DNA of 50,105 bases from contig JAJPKK010000327.1 of the NCBI GenBank assembly GCA_021323775.1, forward strand, positions 1 through 50,105, read 5' to 3'. Source of the stretch: Hyphomicrobiales bacterium (GTDB taxonomy: Bacteria > Pseudomonadota > Alphaproteobacteria > Rhizobiales > Xanthobacteraceae). Of this stretch, positions 43,979 through 50,105 are shown one piece after another. The translations under genes were made by a program, and so were the position numbers. Numbering within the stretch: position 1 is the stretch's first letter; every line of letters starts with the position of its first letter. Below the pieces are notes generated by a model. It saw only the letters and a program-made list of their open reading frames with translations, was not told the DNA's origin and made no database searches.

Positions 43979-44830
43979 CTAAAGATTCCGCTTCGGCGGC
44001 GGCGCCGTCGGCGGAGGCGGTACGGTGGCCTGCGATGGTGCGCTGCCGGCCGCAGGCGCAGACTCGGCCGGCTGCCTGCTGGCGGACGAATCACCTCCGA
44101 ATAGTCTGCCGCCCGCCGAGATCGCCTTGCCTGGCAGGTCGATCACCCAGTTGACAGTGTTGCCGGTGGCGTTTGCGGCCGTCCCTGCCGCCTTCGAAAG
44201 CGATGAAAACACGTTGGCGGCGAAACCCCGCGGCTGCGGCTCTGGCTCGGGGCTGGACGAAGCATTTATCGTGGCGGTCTGCTGCGAGGCAGGGTCTGTC
44301 GTCCCGGGCGCGCCAAGCGGCAAGCGCGCCGACGCCGCCGCGGCGGCTGCCGGAGGCGCGGCCGGCGTCGCGATGACGGGAGCGTCCGGACGCACGCGGG
44401 GCGCCGGCCGGGCGACAGGCAGCGGCGCAGCGCCGACGGCGCGATCGGGCGAGGCGCGGTCGGGCGCGGCCTTGGGGGCAGCCTTGACGTCGCCGGCCTT
44501 TGCGTTGGAAGCCCTTGCGTCTGCTGCCGGGTCATCAGCAGGCGCGCCGTCGCCCGGCCGCGACGTCGATGTCGGCCGCACCTCTGCGGGCTCCTGCGGA
44601 TTTTCGCGGCGAGCCTTGAGCATCTCACGGGTGAGCCCGCGGCGCTCCTCGGCAGACAAGCCATCGCCTTGCGGCGTGAGGTCACTCAGGAATTCGGACG
44701 ACAAAGGCGCGCGGGAAACATGAACCGCATACAGCACCGATGCCGCAAGCCCGCTCGCAACCAGGCCCGGAATGACCATCAGCAGGAATTTGGACGGAAA
44801 CTGTCCGAGATTCGTCCCAGCCGGTGTCAT
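43979..44830 (-). CDS. Membrane-anchored, Ala/Pro-rich disordered protein
   Basis: About 283 aa. One N-terminal transmembrane helix (FLLMVIPGLVASGLAASVLYAV) is followed by a charged segment (SAEERRGLTREMLKARRENP). A long low-complexity region of Ala, Pro, Ser and Asp (about residues 80-200) comes next. A short conserved-looking helical block (FAANVFSSLSKAAGTAANAT) precedes a second disordered tail. The start at ATG 44830 is chosen because the membrane helix should be near the N-terminus; the frame extends to 44962. Function unknown. Confidence 0.65.
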   Translation of the reverse strand: MTPAGTNLGQFPSKFLLMVIPGLVASGLAASVLYAVHVSRAPLSSEFLSDLTPQGDGLSAEERRGLTREMLKARRENPQEPAEVRPTSTSRPGDGAPADDPAADARASNAKAGDVKAAPKAAPDRASPDRAVGAAPLPVARPAPRVRPDAPVIATPAAPPAAAAAASARLPLGAPGTTDPASQQTATINASSSPEPEPQPRGFAANVFSSLSKAAGTAANATGNTVNWVIDLPGKAISAGGRLFGGDSSASRQPAESAPAAGSAPSQATVPPPPTAPPPKRNL

Positions 44831-45456
44831 TTCACCCCATCCTCCGCGCGGCGCTTCAACCATTTGTTTCTGGCGATTTGGTGTTCGCGTTAGGTGTTTG
44901 CGCTCCGTGATGACCACCCTAATGTTTTCGAGGTGAACGGACCGTGAATAAGCGAAGAGCATCGAAACATTAAGGGTCGCAGTCAGATACCATAAGCACC
45001 TTGGAGGAGCTTAACAGAAAGGGCGGCGCAGAAATGCGGAAACGCCGATGCGTCTAAGCGACGCGCCGTTGTGCACACGCTCTTCGGAGGCTCGCGGGAC
45101 TTCGTTGCAGCAAGCCGGCTGCGCGAGCGCATCGCACGCTTCTGCGGCGATGTTGGCGACGAATTGGTTCGCAGCGCTCGGGCGCCGGGGCGGGACGGGT
45201 TGAGCGAAGAGCGAAACCCCATCAAAACCTTTTGCGGCAGGGCCGACGCGGGGTTTCGCTTGCGCTCAATCCGCCCTCTGCACACGGTGCTCAAAAAGAA
45301 CATCGCGGCATGTGAAGAAATACTGCTGGACCGCATCCTCAGGGCCGCGCAGAACGCGCGGCCTCCTTAAGACACAGGCCGGCGCTGTTTCGCACGTCGT
45401 GGATGGACAACCGAGTCGGACATTGAACGCCATTCGATCGCGCCCGCGAGCGCTTC
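44831..45456. other. Long intergenic region with a palindromic repeat
   Basis: About 625 nt. Frames on both strands are open but none carries recognisable sequence or a good start. It contains one copy of a GGGTTGAGCGAA-type repeat (45191-45277). Confidence 0.5.
45191..45277. repeat. GGGTTGAGCGAAGCGAAACCC palindromic repeat, copy 1
   Basis: CGGGACGGGTTGAGCGAAGA (left arm, to 45223) and the inverted arm ending CTCAATCCGCCC (45245-45277) flank a short centre. A second copy is at 45774-45859. Confidence 0.7.
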
Positions 45457-45654
45457 TCAAGTCTTCGCCGCCATGTCGCTGAACAGCACGCCGCCCTTCG
45501 CTTTATCCTCCTTGGCGGACTCCACGATGGTGATTGTCACGGCGCCGGGATCGACCTTGTAGTGCTTAACGACGGCATCGGTGAAATCCTTGATCAGAGC
45601 GCGCTTCTGTTCGATCGACCTGCCGCCAAGCGCATAGAACACGACTTCCGGCAT
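45457..45654 (-). CDS. 4-Oxalocrotonate tautomerase-family protein
   Basis: A 65-aa protein beginning MPEVVFYALGGRSIEQKRAL. After Met removal, Pro becomes the N-terminal catalytic base used by this superfamily, and the helix KRALIKDFTDAVVKHYKVDPGAVTITI follows in the expected position. The frame extends to 45720, but AGGAGGG sits just before ATG 45654 and only that start exposes the catalytic Pro. The substrate is unknown. The neighbouring dienelactone-hydrolase-like gene hints at aromatic ring-cleavage chemistry (inference). Confidence 0.88.
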   Translation of the reverse strand: MPEVVFYALGGRSIEQKRALIKDFTDAVVKHYKVDPGAVTITIVESAKEDKAKGGVLFSDMAAKT

Positions 45655-45773
45655 CAAGCCCTCCTGTGATTGACCCCAACGGACGCCGTCATCCTGGCAT
45701 AACTGGGCACTGTACGTCACCGGTCCTACGTACTACCCTCCGGGGCCTTCGGCCCACAGCATCCAAACCCTGG

Positions 45774-45859
45774 AGGGTGGGCTGAGCGGAAGCGAAACCC
45801 CGCCGCCGGCGTCGCTGCTGGGAACGCATTGAAAAGTTTCGCTGCGCTTAACCCATCCC
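45774..45859. repeat. GGGTTGAGCGAAGCGAAACCC palindromic repeat, copy 2
   Basis: GGGTGGGCTGAGCGGAAGCG (left) and the inverted arm GTTTCGCTGCGCTTAACCCA (right) form an imperfect palindrome like the copy at 45191-45277. It lies just upstream of the hydrolase gene and ends about 12 nt before its ribosome binding site. Confidence 0.7.
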
Positions 45860-45887
45860 ACGAATCCAAGTAAGGAGGAGCTTGAGA

Positions 45888-46769
45888 ATGAATATGCAGA
45901 CCAAGATGCAGGACATCGTCGGCCTGACCAAGGCCGCGCCATTTTCGCGGCGCGGCTTCATGACGGCATCCGCCGCATCGGCGGCGGGATTTACGCTCGC
46001 CGCCGGTCCGGTCCGCGCCGACGCCATCAAGACCGACACCGCCGGCCTCAACGCGGGGGATGCGAAAGTCGCCGTCGCGGGCGGCGATATGCCGGTCTAT
46101 TACGCGCGCCCGGCCGGCGTCGCCAATCCGCCGGTGATCCTGGTCGCCATGGAGATCTTCGGCCTGCACGAGTACATCAAGGACGTGACGCGCCGGCTCG
46201 GCAAGCTCGGCGCGTTTGCAGTGGCGCCCGATTATTACTTCCGCAAAGGCGTCGATCTCACCAAGATCACCGAGATTCCGAAGCTGCTCCCGATCGTCAA
46301 CGCCAAGTCCGACACCGAGCTGTTCGCCGATCTCGACGCAACCGTCGCATGGGCCAAGTCGCAGGGCGGCAACACGGATCGTCTCGGCATCATGGGCTTC
46401 TGCCGCGGCGGCCGTACGGTGTGGCGCTATTCGACCCACGGCAACCTCAAGGCCGGCGTCGCTTTCTACGGCAGCCTGGCTGATCCGCCGAGCGAGGCGA
46501 TGCCGGTCCCCGTCCTCGCCACCGCCAAGGAGATCAAGGAGCCGGTGCTCGGGCTCTACGGCGCCGAGGACCAGGGCATTCCGGTCGATCAGGTCAAGCA
46601 GATGGAAGCTTCGCTCAAGGCCGCGGGCAAGACCGCCGAATTCAAGATCTATCCCGGCGCGCCCCACGGCTTCCATGCCGACTACCGGCCAAGCTATCGC
46701 AAGGAAGCGGCCGAGGACGCGTGGAACCAGATGATCGGCTGGTTCAAGAAATACGGCGTGCTGTCGTAA
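45888..46769 (+). CDS. Tat-exported dienelactone hydrolase-family protein
   Basis: A 293-aa alpha/beta hydrolase. The twin-arginine signal (FSRRGFMTASAASAAGFTLA) directs it to the periplasm, unlike classical cytoplasmic ring-cleavage hydrolases. The Cys-Asp-His triad of the family is visible: IMGFCRGG, GAEDQGIP and YPGAPHGFHA. The start is ATG 45888, seven nt after AAGGAGGAG; a TTG at 45882 is in frame. A strong terminator follows, so it is monocistronic. Exported homologues occur widely and their substrates are mostly undefined. Confidence 0.9.
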   Translation: MNMQTKMQDIVGLTKAAPFSRRGFMTASAASAAGFTLAAGPVRADAIKTDTAGLNAGDAKVAVAGGDMPVYYARPAGVANPPVILVAMEIFGLHEYIKDVTRRLGKLGAFAVAPDYYFRKGVDLTKITEIPKLLPIVNAKSDTELFADLDATVAWAKSQGGNTDRLGIMGFCRGGRTVWRYSTHGNLKAGVAFYGSLADPPSEAMPVPVLATAKEIKEPVLGLYGAEDQGIPVDQVKQMEASLKAAGKTAEFKIYPGAPHGFHADYRPSYRKEAAEDAWNQMIGWFKKYGVLS

Positions 46770-46784
46770 GGAAGCGTCAGCGGG

Positions 46785-46827
46785 CGGGCGGGCAGTCGCG
46801 CGAGCGACTTGCCCGCCCGTTTTTTTT
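46785..46827 (+). terminator. Rho-independent terminator of the hydrolase gene
   Basis: CGGGCGGGC (46785-46793) plus AGTCGC pair with GCGACT and GCCCGCCCG (46811-46819) with one bulged T, then eight T (46820-46827). It begins 16 nt after the stop. Confidence 0.92.
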
Positions 46828-47108
46828 CGAAGCCGCCCTGCTTTCGCTCGCGTCTCTTTCTCGACCCGGGCTGCGCCTTCCTGCCACCTCTTCCTGGGCC
46901 GGCATTGCAGCTTGCGGGCATGAATTGCGCGCACCGCAGACAGATGTTGCGAAGCGCTTTCCGCGGCCACGGCCGAAAGCGCGTGGTTTGTGACCGGGGC
47001 TCACCGGGGCCGTCTATTAAGATACGTGCAATGGCGTAATATGTAACCCTTGATTGTATGCAGACGATTCCTATAAAGTAGGATCATCAATCCTACTGGG
47101 AAACATTC
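46828..47108. other. Intergenic region upstream of the MetE-like gene
   Basis: The left part shows no gene. The right part is less GC-rich and contains the promoter/operator at 47050-47096. Confidence 0.55.
47050..47096 (+). promoter_or_regulatory. Promoter with overlapping inverted repeat
   Basis: TTGATT (47050-47055) and TATAAA (47072-47077), 16 nt apart, resemble a sigma-70 promoter. Directly after the -10, GTAGGAT-CATCA-ATCCTAC (47078-47096) is a perfect 7-bp inverted repeat that would cover the transcription start. This position is typical of a repressor site. Confidence 0.6.
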
Positions 47109-48380
47109 ATGAAACGCAGCACGGGTCGTATCCTTACGACGCACGCGGGCAGCCTCCCGCGTCCGGCCGATCTCGTCGCCATGGCAGAGGCGATGCAGGC
47201 GGGCAGCCCGGTTGGCGCTGAAGCCTATGAGGCCCGGCTTAAAGAAGCCGTCGGTACCGTCGTGCGCGAGCAAGTCGAACGTGGCATCGACATCGTCAAC
47301 GATGGCCAATTCGGCAAAGCGGGTTTCCTCACCTGTGTCAGCGAGCGGCTGTCAGGCTTCGAGGTGGATGAGAGACGCGCCGGCCGCAATCCATGGGCCG
47401 GCTCGCGCGAAGCTCAGGCGTTTCCGGCTTATTATGCCGAAACCGCCGAGGCCGGATCGCGGCCTATCCGCATGGTGTGCACCGGCCCGATCGCTTATCG
47501 AGGGCATGCGCAATTAGAGCGCGACATTGCGAATTTACGCGCTGCGCTCGGCGGCGTGGCGGTCGAGGACGCCTTCATATCGGCGGTCTCGCCCGCCACG
47601 GTGGAGGCATGGCACCGCGATGCCTATTATGAGTGCCATCTGGAGTACCTGTTCGCCATTGCGGACGCCCTGCACGAGGAATACCAGGCGATCGTTGACG
47701 CCGGCTTCCTCCTGCAAATCGACGATCCGGGCCTACTGACTTATTTCGAACTCAACCCGGAAATCTACGTCTCCCATGAGATCTTCTGGTCGAGGATCCA
47801 GGTCGGGGCCCTCAATCGTGCGCTGCGCGGCATTCCGAAGGAGAAGATCAGGGTTCACATCTGCCATGGCGTCAATATCGGTCCGCGCATCCACGACAAG
47901 CAATTGCACCATGTCTTTGTTGAGGATGTAATCCTTCAAGCCTGCGCCGGCGCTTTTTCGTTCGAAGCTGCGAACCCGCGCCATGAGCACGAATGGCAGA
48001 TTTGGGAGAAGGTCAAGCTCCCGCGCAATGCCGTGCTCATCCCGGGCGTGATCTCCAACTCGACGGTCGTGGTCGAGCACCCGGAGCTGGTTGCCCAGCG
48101 CATCTGCCGTTTCGCCAACATCGTCGGCCGCGAGAACGTCATCGCGGGCGCGGACGGCGGTTTTGCGAATTTCGCAACCTCGAGGGATTTCCACCCCAGC
48201 ATCGTCTCGGCAAAACTCCAGGCGCTCGCCGAAGGCGCCCGGATCGCAAGCGAGAAATTGTTCCCGCCGCCGTCGCGGAGCGCCCGTCCTCCGGCCCGCC
48301 GCGTTGCGGGACAGCGGCGCCGCACGCCTCGGACCCGGCGAGCCAAGAAGACGCGGCCGCGTAAACCGGGCCGCGGCTGA
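47109..48380 (+). CDS. MetE-like (cobalamin-independent methionine synthase C-domain) protein
   Basis: A 423-aa protein of the short MetE-related family (TIM barrel): ILTTHAGSLPRP, GIDIVNDGQFGK and QIDDPGLL are typical. In true enzymes zinc is held by His, Cys, Glu and a final Cys. Here H250 and C252 (RVHICHGVN) and E286 (FSFEAANPRH) are present, but the last position reads GADGGF (G350) where DCG is expected. The C-terminal ~37 residues are an Arg/Lys/Pro-rich tail outside the family fold. Related short proteins use various thiols or act in thioether or epoxide chemistry; activity here is uncertain. ATG 47109 follows GGGAAA and the operator-like repeat. Confidence 0.82.
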   Translation: MKRSTGRILTTHAGSLPRPADLVAMAEAMQAGSPVGAEAYEARLKEAVGTVVREQVERGIDIVNDGQFGKAGFLTCVSERLSGFEVDERRAGRNPWAGSREAQAFPAYYAETAEAGSRPIRMVCTGPIAYRGHAQLERDIANLRAALGGVAVEDAFISAVSPATVEAWHRDAYYECHLEYLFAIADALHEEYQAIVDAGFLLQIDDPGLLTYFELNPEIYVSHEIFWSRIQVGALNRALRGIPKEKIRVHICHGVNIGPRIHDKQLHHVFVEDVILQACAGAFSFEAANPRHEHEWQIWEKVKLPRNAVLIPGVISNSTVVVEHPELVAQRICRFANIVGRENVIAGADGGFANFATSRDFHPSIVSAKLQALAEGARIASEKLFPPPSRSARPPARRVAGQRRRTPRTRRAKKTRPRKPGRG

Positions 48381-48669
48381 CGGGAACCGCGCCGGCCCCA
48401 CGCAGGATCTGCAGCCCGGCTAACGCGCCGGCGACACACGGCGCAGGTTTTACCGCCGGGACAGCGCGGCCCGGATTTCGCTTAAGCTTATCATCGGGCT
48501 GGCCGGAGGCCGGACCCGATGGCCCAATCCGAGCTGCATTGGCCCGCTGTCCGACCGGAGCAGTCGCAGCCTCAAAAGCATTCGCTCGCGGAAGCCGACA
48601 TAGAAGCCGTCGCCAATTTCTGCTATTGTCCATGCAAAAGCAACAGAGGACTTCAGAGGGAGACGCGTC
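48381..48669. other. Intergenic region with a hairpin related to the dispersed repeat
   Basis: No gene is seen. Bases 48491-48522 (TCATCGGGCTGGCCGGAGGC onwards) match, in reverse orientation, the terminal hairpin of the repeat at 25952-26047. Confidence 0.55.
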
Positions 48670-49245
48670 ATGTTCACCGACCGCAGGACTTTTCTTTCCG
48701 TGATGGCTGGACTGCTGGCAACGCCGGCGCGCGCGCAGGCCCCAGCAATGAGCCGGATTACGGCCTTTGCGTTCCACTTCGCAGGGCTCAAAGGCGGCGA
48801 CATTCAGCTCGCCGAGCATGCCGGTAAGCCGATCCTGATCGTCAACACCGCCTCCCAATGCGGTTACACTCCGCAGTATGCCGGGTTGCAGGACTTGTGG
48901 ATGCGCTATCGCGACCGCGGCCTCTTGATTGTCGGCGTACCCTCTAACGATTTCGGCGGCCAGGAGCCGGGCGACGCGAACGAAATCGCCGAAACTGCCG
49001 AGGGCCAATATGGCGCGAGCTTCCCGATCACCGCCAAGGCCGTGGTCAATGGCGCCGGCGCCCATCCGTTTTATCGCTGGGCGTCCGCCCAGCGCCCGCT
49101 CGACCGGCCGCGCTGGAACTTCCACAAATATCTTATCGGCCGCGACGGCATGATCGCCGCGAGCTTCCCCTCCGAGATCGAGCCCACCGATCCGCGCGTC
49201 ATCGCCGCGATCGAGAAGGAGCTTTCGCGGGTGGCGACGAACTGA
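48670..49245 (+). CDS. Exported glutathione peroxidase-family protein
   Basis: A 191-aa thiol peroxidase. A Tat-like signal (TDRRTFLSVMAGLLATPARAQ) suggests periplasmic location. The catalytic tetrad is visible: C64 (NTASQCGYTPQY), Q98 (NDFGGQEPG), and W149-N150 (RWNFHKYLIG). The active site uses Cys, not selenocysteine. Periplasmic members probably use a thioredoxin-like reductant instead of glutathione. AGAGGGAG lies just upstream of the ATG. It stands alone. Confidence 0.9.
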   Translation: MFTDRRTFLSVMAGLLATPARAQAPAMSRITAFAFHFAGLKGGDIQLAEHAGKPILIVNTASQCGYTPQYAGLQDLWMRYRDRGLLIVGVPSNDFGGQEPGDANEIAETAEGQYGASFPITAKAVVNGAGAHPFYRWASAQRPLDRPRWNFHKYLIGRDGMIAASFPSEIEPTDPRVIAAIEKELSRVATN

Positions 49246-49359
49246 GGAGGGCCAGCCCCCGCGCGCTCAACCGGGCCCGCAGGGCCGTTTCTGCCCCGCA
49301 GACTTCTTCACCGGTCAGGATTCAACAGAAGCTCATTTCTTTGCGCGCTGGACAGCCCC

Positions 49360-49974
49360 CTATCCACCCGCGTCGACTGGCTGCGCATGTGAGAGGCGAA
49401 GGCGTCCAGCACGCAATGGCGCCCGTCGCAGCTGACCGCCGGCCTTCTCGGAGCCGCGGTAGCCGATCTGCGAAAGCGCGTCCGCGAACGTAGCGCCGTC
49501 ACGATCTCGGCGCTCATTGGCGTATTCTAAAGAGAATGCGCCGGCGAACACGCCGGAACCCAGCATGGGCGGGGCGAAGCGCGAACCTTCCTCGTTGGTC
49601 CAGTTGACGATCTCGATCGGCGCGTTGGTTTCGCATCCGGCCTCCTGCAAGGTGCGAATGGCCTCCAGCGCCGCCAGAACGCCCAGAACGCCGCCGAACT
49701 TGCCGCCGGTCGGCTGTGTATCGAGGTGGCTGCCCATCGCGAGCGGCGCCAGATCTTCCCGCCGCCCGGGGCGTCTCGCGAACATATTGCCGACTTCGTC
49801 AATCGTGACCGTGCGGCCTGCGGCCGCGGCCGCCTTCCTGAACCCGTCGCGCACCTGTCTGTCGTCCTCTGTCAACGTCAGCCGGTTGATGCCTCCCTTC
49901 ATCGTCCCGCCGAAGCGACCGGTTTCCATCAGCGTGTCTCACAGGCGCTGAGCGTTGATGTTGAGGTTCTGCAT
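49360..49974 (-). pseudogene. Decayed M20-family amidohydrolase (carbamoylase type)
   Basis: The sequence matches the N-terminal half of allantoate amidohydrolase / N-carbamoyl-amino-acid hydrolases: MKGGINRLTL, DEVGNMFARRPGR, GSHLDTQPTGGKF, VNWTNEEGSRFAPPMLGSGVFAG. Three lesions show decay. First, the coding frame begins at ATG 49974 (MQNLNINAQRL, with GAGGAG upstream) but hits TGA at 49939-49941 where the family has Trp. Second, the metal-ligand Asp in GGKFDG is Gly (GGKFGG). Third, similarity ends at about 49435 and the frame runs into unrelated sequence with a stop at 49360, so the C-terminal half is missing. Translation from ATG 49929 could give a fragment without activity. Confidence 0.8.
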
Positions 49975-50010
49975 TGTCTCCTCGGCGCTACGGCCTAACT
50001 AACTGCCCTG

Positions 50011-50105
50011 TCGCGGGGACCCCCATTGGCGCTACCGCGGAGTCCGGTCATATGGAACGTGGTAGCGCAGGCACAGCCAACGGGTCCGGCCTTCGGCCGG
50101 CCCGA
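50011..50105. repeat. Dispersed intergenic repeat, copy 2 (cut by window edge)
   Basis: Nearly identical to 25952-26047, in the same orientation, and runs to the end of the window. It lies just upstream of the decayed M20 gene. Confidence 0.88.

Noticed and set aside
45071-45370. 99-codon plus-strand frame in the intergenic region
   Set aside because: It spans the palindromic repeat at 45191-45277 and lacks a ribosome binding site and any family motif.
1-50105. CRISPR arrays, rRNA genes and intact insertion sequences
   Set aside because: No regularly spaced direct repeats, no rRNA-like sequence and no transposase frame were found on reading either strand.

Overview
The window is GC-rich and carries a gene set typical of the Hyphomicrobiales (Rhizobiales, Alphaproteobacteria), probably a Bradyrhizobium / Rhodopseudomonas / Xanthobacteraceae-like soil or freshwater bacterium. 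Reasons: a CckA cell-cycle kinase, the ccmI-ccmE-ccmF-ccmH (cycHJKL) cluster followed by degP, an OmpR/kinase pair and glnE, the rpiA-DUF2059-gor block, an orphan Bug-type binding protein, and many rhizobial-style palindromic intergenic repeats. Family assignments come from reading the proteins; no database search was possible.

Layout. 1-561 shows no convincing gene. 562-1212 is a Tat-exported DsrE-like protein. 1367-8708 (minus) is one transcription unit: branched-chain-type ABC transporter (binding protein, livH, livM, livG, livF) ending in an AcnA-type aconitase. 8946-10776 (plus) encodes a SoxC-like molybdenum sulfite dehydrogenase and a short mono-haem cytochrome c. 10901-15857 holds a divergent pair of paralogous exported proteins, an unusual PQQ dehydrogenase and an orphan Bug-family binding protein. 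16036-20676 has a Pro/Tyr-rich exported protein, a CPA2-type antiporter with a universal stress protein, and ilvD. 21019-21727 is a VapBC-type toxin-antitoxin pair with a two-palindrome operator. 21987-24874 is rpiA / DUF2059 / gor (minus), then tRNA-Val(CAC) and a gene-poor stretch to 26439 with a CxxC microprotein, terminators and a dispersed repeat.

26440-29297 is cckA plus a small membrane protein; 30105-42079 (minus) runs ccmI, ccmE, ccmF, ccmH, degP, response regulator, histidine kinase, glnE. 42583-44830 has creA and two conserved hypotheticals. 45457-49245 holds a tautomerase, a Tat-exported dienelactone-hydrolase-like protein with a strong terminator, a MetE-like protein lacking one zinc ligand, and an exported glutathione peroxidase. 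The right edge contains a decayed M20 amidohydrolase and a second copy of the dispersed repeat found at 25952-26047.

How they fit together: the left third is mostly periplasmic oxidation and uptake (Mo enzyme, PQQ enzyme, cytochrome c, two solute-binding systems). The ccm cluster supplies the haem ligation that the cytochrome near 10.5 kb requires. The right two thirds are mostly conserved housekeeping and envelope genes, with short palindromic repeats in many of the gaps and, in ccmH, apparently inside a coding 5' end.
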